Positions 34,427 through 43,580 of a DNA stretch of 64,000 nucleotides are shown piece by piece. The stretch covers positions 1-64,000 of the forward strand of contig CAWIYC010000001.1 of NCBI GenBank assembly GCA_963840235.1. The letters are read 5' to 3'. This DNA comes from JBBRHQ01 sp963840235 (GTDB lineage Bacteria; Actinomycetota; Thermoleophilia; Solirubrobacterales; 70-9). Under the pieces are notes generated by a model that was not told the origin of the DNA, did no database searches, and saw only the letters and a program-made list of their open reading frames with translations. The position numbers and the translations under genes were made by a program. Numbering within the stretch: position 1 is the stretch's first letter; every line of letters starts with the position of its first letter.

Positions 34427-37400
34427 TTGAGCCCCGCAGGCAAACCCAAGGTGGCCGCCGCATCCGACCCGCTGGCCCCCTTCAGCCAGCCGGTACGGCG
34501 CTGGTTCGAGGGTGCCTTCGAGGGTCCCACCCCCGCCCAGTCCGGGGGTTGGCAGGCGATCTCTGAGGGCCAGAGCACCCTGATCTGCGCGCCCACCGGG
34601 TCGGGAAAGACCCTGGCCAGCTTTCTCTGGGGCATAGACCGCCTGGCCCGGGAGCCCGCGCGCGGGGACGGAGACGGCGTCCGCATCGTCTACGTCTCGC
34701 CGCTGAAGGCGCTCTCCTACGACATCGAGCGCAATCTGCGGGCGCCGCTGCGCGGGATCGGGCCCTCCGCCGCCGGGATCTCGGTCGGGCTGCGAACCGG
34801 CGACACCAGCCAGGCCGACCGCCGTTCGATGCGCCGGGACCCGCCGGACATCCTGATCACCACGCCGGAGTCGCTCTACCTGATGCTCTCCTCCGGGGCC
34901 CGGGAGATCCTCGCCTCAGCTGAGGCCGTGATCGTCGACGAGATCCACGCGGTGGCGCAGTCGAAGCGTGGCTCCCACCTTGCGCTGACGCTGGAGCGCC
35001 TGGAATGGCTCAGGCGGAGGGCGACCGGCGGAGAGGGAGAGGTGACGACCGAGCTCCAGCGGATCGGGCTCTCGGCGACGCAACGGCCGCTGGAGCGAAT
35101 CGCGAGCTTCCTCGTCGGCCCCAACCGTGAGTGCAGGATCGTCGACGCCGGGAGGAGGAAGGCTCTCGATCTGGAGATCGTCGTCCCAGTCGAGGACATG
35201 TCGGAGCCGGGCGCGTCGTCGTCGGGTGGCGCGGAAGGGGGGGACCACTCCTCGGCTCCGCCGAGGGGTGGTGGGCCCAATTCCGTGACAGGACCCGCCG
35301 GGGAGCGCACTGACCCTGACCCGAACTTCGACCCGGCGACGAATCCGAGAAGCATCTGGCCGGCGATCTACCCGGAGCTCCTGCGGCTCGTGCGCGAGCA
35401 CACCTCGACCATCGTCTTCGTCAACAACCGCCGCGGCGCCGAGCGCCTCGCCAAGCGCCTGAACGAGCTCGCCTACGAGGAGCTGATGGAGGGCAAGGAC
35501 GACGACGCCCCCGAGCCCCCTGTCGAGCTCTACGACATCGCCCGCGCCCACCACGGCTCGCTCTCGCACGAGGAGCGGATCAACGTCGAGGAGCTGCTGA
35601 AGTCGGGCAAGCTGCCCTGCCTGGTCGCCACCTCCTCGCTCGAGCTGGGGATCGACATGGGAGCGCTCGACCTGGTGATCCAGGTCGAATCGCCGAAGTC
35701 GGTGACGCGTGGCCTGCAGCGAATCGGTCGCGCCGGCCACGGGCTCGGCGAGGTCTCGAAGGGCCGGATCTTCCCCAAGTTCCGCGGCGACCTGCTCGAG
35801 TGCGCGGTCGTCGCCAGGCGCATGCGCGATGGCGAGATCGAGGAGACGGTGATCCCGGCCAATCCACTCGACGTGCTGGCGCAGCACCTGGTTTCGATGG
35901 CGGCGCTCGACGAGTGGGAGGTGGACGAGGTCGAGCGCCTCGTCACCGGCACCGAGCCGTTCCGCGATCTCTCCCGGGACCAGCTCGAGAACGTCCTCGA
36001 CATGCTCGACGGCCGCTACCCCTCGGACCGCTTCGCCGAGCTGCGCCCGCGGATCGTCTGGGACCGGACCGCCGGGACGATCCACGGGCGCAAGGGAGCC
36101 CGGCAGCTGGTCGTGACCAACGCCGGGACGATCCCCGACCGCGGCCTCTTCGGCGTCCACCTGCCAGACGGCCGCCGGGTCGGGGAGCTGGACGAGGAGA
36201 TGGTCTACGAGGCGCGGCCGGGTCAGACCTTCCTGCTGGGAGCCTCGACCTGGCGGATCGAGGAGATCACTCGCGACCGTGTGATCGTCACCCCCGCCCC
36301 CGGGACGCCCGGCGCCGTCCCCTTCTGGCGCGGCGACGGCATCGGCCGCCCGGCCGAGCTCGGCCGGGCGATCGGCGCCTTCGCCCGGGAGGCCGTGTCC
36401 CGCGAGCCCGACGAGCTCGCCGCCTCCTACGACCTCGACCCGAGGGCGGCCCGCAACCTCGTCTCATATCTGCGCGAGCAGCAGGCGGCGACCAGGGTGG
36501 TGCCCTCCGACGAGACGATCGTGGTCGAGCGCTTCCGCGACGAGATCGGCGACTGGCGGGTCTGCGTCCTCTCTCCGTTCGGGGGCCGTGTCCACGCCGC
36601 CTGGGGGCTGGCGCTCTCGCAGAGGATCAGGGCGGATCGCGAGCTCGAGGCGGACGCGATCTGGTCCGACGACGGGATCGTGGTCCACCTCCCCGACGCC
36701 GACGAGGCGCCCCCGGCGGACCTCGTCCTGGTCGATCCCGACGAGCTCGAGGACCTGATCGTCGCCGAGCTGGCGGGGTCGGCGCTGTTCGGCGCCCGCT
36801 TCCGCGAGAATGCCGCCCGCTCGCTGCTGATCCCGCGGGCGTACCCCGGCAAGCGCACCCCGCTCTGGCAGCAGCGGCTGAAGTCGCAGAGCCTGCTCGA
36901 GGTCGCCAGGGACTTCCCCCGCTTTCCGGTCATCCTCGAGACCTACCGCGAGTGTCTGCGCGACGTCCTCGACCTGCCGGCGCTGGACGACATCCTGCGC
37001 CGCCTGCACTCGCGGCAGCTGACGCTGGTCGAGGTCGAGACCCAGACCGCCTCCCCGTTCGCCTCCTCGCTGCTGTTCGACTACGTCGCCACCTACATGT
37101 ACGAGGGCGATACCCCGAACGCTGAGCGCCGGGCGGCGGCGCTGGCGCTCGATCGCGAACTGCTGCGGGAGCTGCTGGGCCAGGACGAGCTCCGCGAGCT
37201 GATCGAACCCGAGGCGCTGGAGGAGGTCGAGGCGCAACTCCAGCACCGCACCGAGGCGGGACGGGCGAAGGACCGCGACGCCCTGCAGCAGGTACTGCGC
37301 AACCTCGGCGACCTGACCGGGGACGAGTGCACCGACCGCGTCGCCGAGGGCTACTCGGCGACCTCGATGCTGGAGAAACTGGTCTCCGAGCGCCGCGTGG

Positions 37401-38992
37401 CCATGATCCGGGTGGCCGGCGAGGAGCGCTACATTGCCGCCGAGGACGCCGGGCTCTACCGCGATGCCCTCGGTGTGCCGCCGCCCGCGGGACTCCCGGA
37501 GTCGTTCCTCGAGCCCCATCCCGAGCCGATGGCGGCCCTGCTCGGCCGCTACGCCCGCAGCCACGGACCGTTCCCGACGGCGCATCCGGCGCGCCGCTAC
37601 GGGATCGACCCGGCGCCGGCCCTGCGTGAGCTCGAGCGCGCCGGCGCCCTCATCCGCGGCGAGCTGCTCCCGGGCGGCACCGAGCGCGAGTGGTGCGACG
37701 CCGACGTCCTGCGCCGTGTCCGGCGCGCCAGTCTCGCCCACCTGCGGCGCGAGGTGGAGCCCGCCGACCGCAGCCAGCTCGCCCGCTTCCTTCCCAGCTG
37801 GCAGAACGTCGACGCCTACCGCTCCGCCGGGGCCGGGGTTGACCGGCTGCGGGAGGCGCTGGTCCCGCTCCAGGGGGTCACCCTGACGCCGAAGGTGTGG
37901 GAGTCCGACGTGCTGCCGCGGCGCCTGGGCGCCTACAGTCCCGCCTGGCTCGACGAGCTCTGCACCAGCGGCGAGGTCGTCTGGATCGGCGCCGGCGCGC
38001 TGGGGCGAAGCGACGGCCGGGTCGCGCTGTACTACCGCGAGGATGTGCGCCTGGCGGGGCCGCCGCCGTCGAACGCGAAGCTCGAGCTGCCCGAGGGCGA
38101 GGTCCACGAGGCGATCCGCGAGCGGCTCGGCTCCGGGCCCAGCTTCTGGCTCGACTTGGTGGCGGACATCGAGGCGCCGGCGGAGGAGCTTCACACCGCG
38201 CTCTGGGACCTGGCCTGGGCCGGAGAGGTCACCAACGACGCCTTCGCCCCCCTGCGGGCGCCGAGGCTGCGCTCCGTAGGGGGCTCGGAGCGCCGGGGTC
38301 GCCGCTTCTCCAGCCGCCGTGCCGGCGCCGGCGCAACCGTCCAGGGGCGCTGGTCGCTGACCGCCGAGCTCTTCGCCGACGCCCCGGCGATCGGGCCGAG
38401 GCTGCGCGCCCAGGCAGAGCTGATGCTCGAGCGCTACGGGATCGTCACCCGTGAGACGGTCCTCGCCGAGGGTGTACCCGGCGGCTTCTCGACCCTCTAC
38501 GCCGAGCTCGGAAACCTCGAACTGCTCGGGACCGCGCGTCGCGGGTACTTCGTCGAGGGCCTGGGTGGCGCTCAGTTTGCCCTCCCCGGGGCGGTCGAGC
38601 GGCTGCGGTCCCTGCCCGCAGCGGACGGCTCCCACATGCTGATCGCGGCCACCGACCCCGCCAACCCCTACGGCGCCTCGCTGCCCTGGCCGAAGCTCGA
38701 GGGCCGCCGCCGCCCGGCACGGGCGCCGGGCGCCCACGTCCTCCTGCGCGACGGCGAGCCGATCGTCTACGTCGAGCGGGGGGGACGCGGAATCCTGCGG
38801 TTGACAGGGCTCGAGGAGCCGGAGTTGGCAGCGGCGATGGGTGCCCTGGCCGAGGCGGTGACGGCGGGGTCGCTGCCCAAGCTGGGGATCGAGAAGCTCG
38901 ACGGAGAGCCGGTGATCGGCTCCGGGCACGAGGAGACCCTGATCGCCGCCGGTTTCAGCCGCGGCCCGCGCAAGCTCACCGCCTCGGCCTAG
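34427..38992 (+). CDS. lhr: Lhr-family large ATP-dependent helicase
   Basis: About 1,521 residues from TTG 34427, close to the usual 1,500 of full-length bacterial Lhr. Motif I APTGSGKT (55-62), VYVSPLKALSYDIERNL (Ia), TPESLYLML, DEIHAV (II), LSATQRPLE (III), IVFVNNRRGAERLAKRLNEL (IV), LVATSSLELGIDMG (V) and LQRIGRAGHG (VI) are all present. An acidic/Pro-Gly insert interrupts residues about 260-315. The remaining 1,000 residues hold the winged-helix and Lhr-specific C-terminal domains. It is a 3'-5' DNA translocase/helicase for repair. It abuts a Nei-type glycosylase gene with no spacer, a pairing that supports a repair role. A TTG or ATG at 34389/34395 in another frame suggests that one base is missing near 34408 and the real start is upstream. 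Confidence 0.93.
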   Translation: MSPAGKPKVAAASDPLAPFSQPVRRWFEGAFEGPTPAQSGGWQAISEGQSTLICAPTGSGKTLASFLWGIDRLAREPARGDGDGVRIVYVSPLKALSYDIERNLRAPLRGIGPSAAGISVGLRTGDTSQADRRSMRRDPPDILITTPESLYLMLSSGAREILASAEAVIVDEIHAVAQSKRGSHLALTLERLEWLRRRATGGEGEVTTELQRIGLSATQRPLERIASFLVGPNRECRIVDAGRRKALDLEIVVPVEDMSEPGASSSGGAEGGDHSSAPPRGGGPNSVTGPAGERTDPDPNFDPATNPRSIWPAIYPELLRLVREHTSTIVFVNNRRGAERLAKRLNELAYEELMEGKDDDAPEPPVELYDIARAHHGSLSHEERINVEELLKSGKLPCLVATSSLELGIDMGALDLVIQVESPKSVTRGLQRIGRAGHGLGEVSKGRIFPKFRGDLLECAVVARRMRDGEIEETVIPANPLDVLAQHLVSMAALDEWEVDEVERLVTGTEPFRDLSRDQLENVLDMLDGRYPSDRFAELRPRIVWDRTAGTIHGRKGARQLVVTNAGTIPDRGLFGVHLPDGRRVGELDEEMVYEARPGQTFLLGASTWRIEEITRDRVIVTPAPGTPGAVPFWRGDGIGRPAELGRAIGAFAREAVSREPDELAASYDLDPRAARNLVSYLREQQAATRVVPSDETIVVERFRDEIGDWRVCVLSPFGGRVHAAWGLALSQRIRADRELEADAIWSDDGIVVHLPDADEAPPADLVLVDPDELEDLIVAELAGSALFGARFRENAARSLLIPRAYPGKRTPLWQQRLKSQSLLEVARDFPRFPVILETYRECLRDVLDLPALDDILRRLHSRQLTLVEVETQTASPFASSLLFDYVATYMYEGDTPNAERRAAALALDRELLRELLGQDELRELIEPEALEEVEAQLQHRTEAGRAKDRDALQQVLRNLGDLTGDECTDRVAEGYSATSMLEKLVSERRVAMIRVAGEERYIAAEDAGLYRDALGVPPPAGLPESFLEPHPEPMAALLGRYARSHGPFPTAHPARRYGIDPAPALRELERAGALIRGELLPGGTEREWCDADVLRRVRRASLAHLRREVEPADRSQLARFLPSWQNVDAYRSAGAGVDRLREALVPLQGVTLTPKVWESDVLPRRLGAYSPAWLDELCTSGEVVWIGAGALGRSDGRVALYYREDVRLAGPPPSNAKLELPEGEVHEAIRERLGSGPSFWLDLVADIEAPAEELHTALWDLAWAGEVTNDAFAPLRAPRLRSVGGSERRGRRFSSRRAGAGATVQGRWSLTAELFADAPAIGPRLRAQAELMLERYGIVTRETVLAEGVPGGFSTLYAELGNLELLGTARRGYFVEGLGGAQFALPGAVERLRSLPAADGSHMLIAATDPANPYGASLPWPKLEGRRRPARAPGAHVLLRDGEPIVYVERGGRGILRLTGLEEPELAAAMGALAEAVTAGSLPKLGIEKLDGEPVIGSGHEETLIAAGFSRGPRKLTASA

Positions 38993-39757
38993 ATGGCAGA
39001 GGGCGACACGATCCTGCGGGCGGCGAGGCGGATCTCCGAGGCGATGGGGGGCGAAACGGTCGCCGTCGAGGCGCCGAACCCGCGAGGGCGCGCCTGCGGG
39101 GTCGGCGCCCTCGACGGGCGGGTGCTGCGCGGAGCCGGGGCCCGGGGGAAGAACCTCCTGATCGACTTCGGCGGCCTGACACTGCACAGTCACCTCGGAA
39201 TGAGCGGTTCCTGGCAGGTCTACCGCCGCGGCCAGCCCTGGCGCAGGCCCCGGCACCGCGCCTGGGCAGTGATCGGCGGCGCTCGCCACGAGGCGGTGCA
39301 GTGGGGAGGCCCGACGCTGCGGGTGCTGCGTTCCGAGCAGGTTCGCCGCGACCCGATGCTGGGCCGGCTCGGCCCCGACATCCTCTCTCCTGGCTTCGAC
39401 CCGGAGGCCGCCATCGGGCGGATGCGCCGGGGGGATCAGCGCCGGGGACTCGGCGAGGCTTTGCTCGACCAGCGTCTGCTTGCCGGCATCGGCAACGTCT
39501 TCAAGAGCGAAGCCTGCTTCGCCGCTGCGGTCGATCCCCGGCAGCGGCTGGGGAACGTCTCCGAAGCCAAGCTCGGCGCCGTCATCGAAACCGCTCGGAG
39601 TTTGATGGGGGAGGCGACCAGGCGCGGGCGCCGCCCGCCGCAGGTCTACGGTCGCGCCGGCGAGCCCTGTCGCATCTGCAGCACCGCGATCTGCTCCGAG
39701 GGCCAGGGAGACTCGAACCGGACCGCATACTGGTGCCCCCGTTGCCAGGCACCCTGA
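38993..39757 (+). CDS. Fpg/Nei-family DNA glycosylase
   Basis: 254 residues; ATG follows the lhr stop directly. The N-terminus MAEGDTILRAARRI matches Nei-type MPEGDT except that residue 2, normally the catalytic Pro, is Ala; Glu3 is kept. ARGKNLLIDFGGLTLHSHLGMSGSW is the conserved Lys/His-loop region. EALLDQRLLAGIGNVFKSE is the helix-two-turn-helix DNA-binding part. The C-terminal zinc finger is complete (CRIC, then 16 residues, CPRC). It should excise oxidised bases; whether lyase chemistry works from N-terminal Ala is open. Coupling to lhr suggests a shared repair pathway. Confidence 0.88.
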   Translation: MAEGDTILRAARRISEAMGGETVAVEAPNPRGRACGVGALDGRVLRGAGARGKNLLIDFGGLTLHSHLGMSGSWQVYRRGQPWRRPRHRAWAVIGGARHEAVQWGGPTLRVLRSEQVRRDPMLGRLGPDILSPGFDPEAAIGRMRRGDQRRGLGEALLDQRLLAGIGNVFKSEACFAAAVDPRQRLGNVSEAKLGAVIETARSLMGEATRRGRRPPQVYGRAGEPCRICSTAICSEGQGDSNRTAYWCPRCQAP

Positions 39758-39778
39758 CGCAACGCCGACGGGTTGGGC

Positions 39779-39784
39779 GATAAT
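39779..39784 (+). promoter_or_regulatory. Candidate -10 (GATAAT) of a leaderless promoter
   Basis: GATAAT is the closest match to TATAAT in the region and ends 6 nt before GTG 39791. A weak -35, CTGACG, lies at 39754-39759 with a 19-bp spacer. No Shine-Dalgarno precedes the start codon. Confidence 0.5.
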
Positions 39785-39790
39785 CGTCGG

Positions 39791-40483
39791 GTGGCGGTTT
39801 CCGAGGAGAGTGCCGTTGAGCTGTTGAGGCGGGTCCCGCTGTTCTCGCAGCTCGAGGAGGACGAGCTTGTCCGGTTCTCACGCGTGGCGGTGCCGCGCTC
39901 CTTCCCGCCCGGCACCCGCGTCTTCCACGAGGGCGATCGCTCCGATGCCTGCTACATCGTTCGCTCCGGCAGCTTCCGGGTCACCCGCGAGCACCCCGAC
40001 GGCCGCGCGATCACCCTCGCCAACCTCGGCAGGGGCGACATCTTCGGCGAGCTGGCGATGCTCGACGGCGAGGTGCGCTCGGCCAGCGTCGAGGCCCTCA
40101 GCGAAGGCGAGCTGCTGGCCCTGCCGGCCACCGACGTCCGGGCGCTGCTGGCCCGCCACCCCGGGATAACGGTGAAGCTGGTGGCGGCGCTGGTCGGGCG
40201 CCTTCGCGCCGCCAACGAGCGGATCGCGCGCCAGTCCTTCCAGACCGTTCCCAGCCGGGTTGCAGGGGTCCTCTCCCAGCTGGTCGCCGAGGAGACCCCC
40301 GTGGCCGACGGCGGCGGAGTGACCATTCGCATGAACCAGGCCGACCTGGCCCAGCTCGCCGGAACCTCGCGCGAGAGCGTCAGCCGCTTCCTCGCCGAGC
40401 TCGAGCGCGCCGGAGTCGTCCGCTGCGGCCGCGGCCGGGTGACGGTGCTGGAGCCGCCGAAGCTCCGCAACTACATCTTCTGA
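39791..40483 (+). CDS. Crp/Fnr-family transcriptional regulator
   Basis: 230 residues from GTG 39791 (an in-frame TTG at 39773 would place the promoter inside the gene). Residues about 10-125 are a cyclic-nucleotide-binding beta-barrel: LLRRVPLFSQLEEDEL, FHEGDRSDACYIVRSGSF, GDIFGELAMLDGEVRSASV with the phosphate-binding Glu-Leu-Ala and Arg-Ser pattern. A long dimer helix follows, then a winged helix with ADLAQLAGTSRESVSRFL as recognition helix. There is no Cys cluster, so it is Crp-like rather than an Fe-S Fnr sensor. Targets are unknown; the AT-rich palindrome downstream at 40712-40725 does not look like a Crp half-site pair. Confidence 0.92.
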   Translation: MAVSEESAVELLRRVPLFSQLEEDELVRFSRVAVPRSFPPGTRVFHEGDRSDACYIVRSGSFRVTREHPDGRAITLANLGRGDIFGELAMLDGEVRSASVEALSEGELLALPATDVRALLARHPGITVKLVAALVGRLRAANERIARQSFQTVPSRVAGVLSQLVAEETPVADGGGVTIRMNQADLAQLAGTSRESVSRFLAELERAGVVRCGRGRVTVLEPPKLRNYIF

Positions 40484-40872
40484 GCGCCGTCCGGCGGCGA
40501 GACGGGGTTCGCTTTCGGCGACCAGGCCGCGGCGTTCGGATCCTCGGCGCCGGCGAACGGACCGGCTGCGGGAGGATCGCTCGGCTCGACCTCGCTCCAG
40601 CGGTCGGCGAGAGCCTTCTGCGTCCGGGAGGCTAGCTTGGACCTCGGCCTCGGCCCAGCGGTGCCTGCGAGTAGAACATCTCGTGCTCGCGATGGGAGTT
40701 CGCCAGGTTGCCAATTGACGAATTGCGGCCGGCCAATGGGAGCCCGCCAGGCATCTCCGGCTCTAGGATGCGAATCGGTGCCTCGCGGCGACGAATACAT
40801 CTCCGATCCGGGCGGGGACGCCGTCCTGCATTCAAGTCGCCATTCGGTTTGCGTCCAGGACAGCGGCTCGCG
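40484..40872. other. 389-bp intergenic region with a repeat-flanked palindrome
   Basis: No convincing gene is seen on either strand. Two 16-bp direct repeats that differ at two positions (40692-40707 and 40736-40751, ATGGGAG..CGCCAGG) flank the palindrome CAATT-GACG-AATTG at 40712-40725. Base composition around it is less GC-rich than the genes. It may hold the promoter and operator of pcm or a small RNA. Confidence 0.45.
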
Positions 40873-41514
40873 TTGAGTCCCGGATTCGAGGCCGAGAGGG
40901 AGCGGATGGTCGAGCGCCAGTTGCGGCGTCGGGGGATCGGCGACGAGCGCGTGCTGGGGGCGATGGCGCAGGTTCCGCGTGAGGCCTTCGTCCCCGAGCG
41001 GCAGCGCTCCCGGGCCTACGCCGACGCGGCCCTGCCGATTGCCGAGGGTCAGACGATCTCCCAGCCCTGGATCGTCGCTGCGATCTGCCAGGCGCTGGCG
41101 CTGGGAGGCAGTGAGCGGGTGCTCGAGGTCGGCACGGGGTCGGGCTACTCGGCCGCGGTCCTCTCGCGCCTGGCGGCCGAGGTGATCACGATCGAGCGCC
41201 ATCCGAGCCTTGCCGCCGGGGCTGCGGAGGTGCTCCGCTCCCAGGGCGCCGACAACGTCGAGGTAGTGGTCGGTGACGGGAGCAGAGGTCTTCCCGAGCG
41301 TGCCCCGTTCGACGCGATCGCGGTCCACGCGACCGCCCCGGCGCCGCCGCCGGCGCTGCTGTCGCAATGCCGGGATGGCGGTCGCCTGGTGATCCCGATC
41401 TCCTCCGATGGCTTCGACCTGCTGACCACCTATGCCCGCGCCGGCGAGGAGTTCGAGAGCGAGGTCATCGGCCCCTGTCGCTTCGTCCCGCTGATCGGCG
41501 AGGAGGGCTACTGA
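40873..41514 (+). CDS. pcm: Protein-L-isoaspartate O-methyltransferase
   Basis: 213 residues from TTG 40873; ATG 40906, with an AGGGAG sequence 4 nt upstream, would lose the conserved FEAERERMVERQL helix, so the longer form is preferred but not certain. VPREAFVPERQRSRAYADAAL and GQTISQPWIVAAICQAL are Pcm signatures, and VLEVGTGSGYSAAVLSRLA is the SAM motif I. DAIAVHATAPAPPPALLSQ and GGRLVIPIS follow. It repairs isoaspartyl residues in damaged proteins by methylating them in the cytoplasm. Its stop lies 18 bp from the convergent RTX gene. Confidence 0.9.
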   Translation: MSPGFEAERERMVERQLRRRGIGDERVLGAMAQVPREAFVPERQRSRAYADAALPIAEGQTISQPWIVAAICQALALGGSERVLEVGTGSGYSAAVLSRLAAEVITIERHPSLAAGAAEVLRSQGADNVEVVVGDGSRGLPERAPFDAIAVHATAPAPPPALLSQCRDGGRLVIPISSDGFDLLTTYARAGEEFESEVIGPCRFVPLIGEEGY

Positions 41515-41532
41515 AGCGGGAGCCCGTCCGGC

Positions 41533-43438
41533 CTACTGGATCTCGGCGTCGTGGCCCGGGCCGCCGTCGAGGCGGTCGCTGCCGCCGCCGCCGACGAGGC
41601 GGTCCTTGCCGCCCATCCCGCGCAGGGTGTCGTTGCCGGCGCGGCCGAGGAGCGAGTTGGCGCCGCCGTCGCCGATCAGGGTGTCGGGGCCCGGGGACCC
41701 CTCGAGAGCCTCGACCGAGCGCCCGACCTGCCCCGGGTTGCAGGAGCCGCCGGCCCGGGTGGCGGCGCCGCCGATGCGGGCCGTGACCCCGAGGTTGTAG
41801 CGCTCGAACGAGGCGTTGTCGTGTCCCGGCCCACCGTCGAAGAGATCGCCGTCGCAGGGGTCGCCGCCGACCAGCAGATCCGAGCCCTTGCCCCCGACCA
41901 GGGTGCTGCGGCCGCTGTTGGCGGGCGTGTGCGTGTCGGTGCGGGCCCCGACCAGTCCGTCGTTGCCTCCGCCGCCGGCGAGGCGGTCGGGGTCGTTGTC
42001 GTCCCCGGCCTCGATGATGTCGTCCCCGCGCCCGCCGCCGAGGTCGTCAGCCCCACGGCCGCCGTCGATCCGCACCTGCACCCCGACCGGCACGCTGGCG
42101 GCGATCCGCACCGTGTCGTTGCCGCCGCCGGCATCGACGAGGAGGAACCTGACGTCGCCCGGACAGCTGGCGCCGCCATCGCTCATGGCCTTGCAACCGA
42201 TCAGGTTCGACTTTGCGAGAGGCTGGGTCGAGTCCTGAAGGAGCAGGTCCGAACCGTCATAGGAGACCGTTGATCCGGTCGGTGCCGGGTGCGCCGCGGA
42301 TGCTCAGGGTCGCGGACCCGTCGATGCTGCGGTTGCGGATCGCCGCCGGGCCGCCGCCGGTCTGCTCCGACTGGCAGGAATCGAACTGGCCCCCACCGCT
42401 GCAGCGGGCCCCGTCGGGGCCGCCGAACAACTCGTCGCCCCCGCCTCGCCCGTTGAGGTAGTCGTACCCGGCGCCGCCGTCGAGGCGGTTGGGACCCGAG
42501 TCGCCCATCAGATCGTCGGGGTAGGAGGAGCCGATCAGGTCCTCGAAGCCGCTGAGCCGGTCACGCCCGTCGCCGTTGGCCGAGCCCTGGGCGAGGTCGG
42601 CTTCGACCGACTCACTGGCGCTGGAGAAGGAGGCGATGTCCTGGGCCCCCGGGCCGCCGGCCATCTTGTCGAAGCCGAGGTCGCCGCGGACGATGTCCCG
42701 ATCGCCGGAGCCCCCGACGACCTTGTCGCTGCCGAGGTTGCCGACGACGACGTCGCTGCCGCCGCCGCCGTCGAGGTCGTCGTCACCCAGGCCGCCGTCG
42801 ATGTAGTCGTCCCCCGGACCACCCGAGACGGGATCGTTGCCCTGGTCGCCGAAGATGCGGTCGCCGCCCCCGCCGCCGTCGAGCCTGCGCTCGGTGGCGC
42901 GGCCGCCGTAGAGGCTGTCGTCACCGGAGCCGCCGTCGAGCCAGTCGGGCCCCTTACCGCCGGAGAGGTGGTCGGAATCCCCGCCCCCGTAGAGGTGGTC
43001 GGGGCCCTTGGCGCCGTCGAGGCGATCGTCCCCCGCGCCGCCGTAGAGTCCGTCGCCGCCCTTGTCTCCCAGCAGCGCGTCGTCGCCGGCGCCGCCGTCG
43101 AGGCGGTCGCTGCCGGTCTGGCCCAGAAGGATGTCCCCGCCGCCCCCTCCATAGAGCGAGTCGTAACCGCGGCCGCCCTTGAGCTTGTCGCTGCCGGGGC
43201 CGCCACAGATCGTGTCGTTGCCGTTGGGGCCGCCGCTGATCCGGTCGTTGCCGCCGCCGCCGTAGATGACGTCGCTGGCCTTGCGGCCGACGATCACGTC
43301 GTTGCCGCCGGTGCCGACGATGGTCGCCCGCTTGCCCCCGCAACTCGGCGCGGCCGCGGCTCCCGGCGCAACCGCGCACAGAGCCACGGCGGCGACGATT
43401 GCCGCTGTCCCAGCCGTCCTCGAGGTCCCGGTCGCCAT
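41533..43438 (-). CDS. Secreted RTX-type calcium-binding repeat protein, one frameshift
   Basis: ATG 43438 has the Shine-Dalgarno AGAGG 6 nt upstream. The signal peptide runs to GAAAAPSCGG. More than 20 nonapeptide-like units of the form GGxGxDxLx follow (GGPGSDKLKGGRGYDSLYGG is one example), the Ca-binding parallel beta-roll. At 42257-42268 one surplus G in GGTC creates a premature TGA. Skipping it joins DRIN to VSYDGSDLLLQDSTQPLAKS and on to a second block of repeats ending DGGPGHDAEIQ at 41533. The corrected protein is about 635 residues. There is no type I secretion partner nearby and a Sec signal is present, so export is by Sec, as expected in a monoderm. It is probably a surface or matrix protein. 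Confidence 0.82.
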
Positions 43439-43565
43439 CTTCACCTCTGCTATCGGCCCCCGGCGCTGCCTGACCTCATCCGGTCAGACATCCGTCCAGG
43501 CCGCGGCCGCTGATCGCGGAGGAGGGGCCCCGGGGGCCCGGATGGTGGGGTGGCCCCGTGTCGGA

Positions 43566-43571
43566 TACGCT
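43566..43571 (+). promoter_or_regulatory. Candidate -10 (TACGCT), leaderless start
   Basis: TACGCT ends 9 nt before ATG 43581; no Shine-Dalgarno is present. The divergent gap to the RTX gene (43439-43580) shows no other clear signal. Confidence 0.4.
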
Positions 43572-43580
43572 CGCAGCGCG

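Noticed and set aside
36464..39289. Long open frame on the minus strand opposite lhr and nei (over 900 codons)
   Set aside because: It is the mirror of strong codon bias in lhr; the translation is Arg/Gly/Ala-rich without any domain, and lhr motifs are complete on the plus strand.
42257..42259. Real stop codon splitting the RTX protein into two genes
   Set aside because: The next frame continues VSYDGSDLLLQDS directly across the stop without a start codon or ribosome-binding site, so a one-base shift is the simpler reading.
41600..43300. Regular short repeats resembling a CRISPR array
   Set aside because: The periodicity is 27 bp and encodes RTX nonapeptides (GGxGxDxLx); there are no unique spacers or identical repeats.
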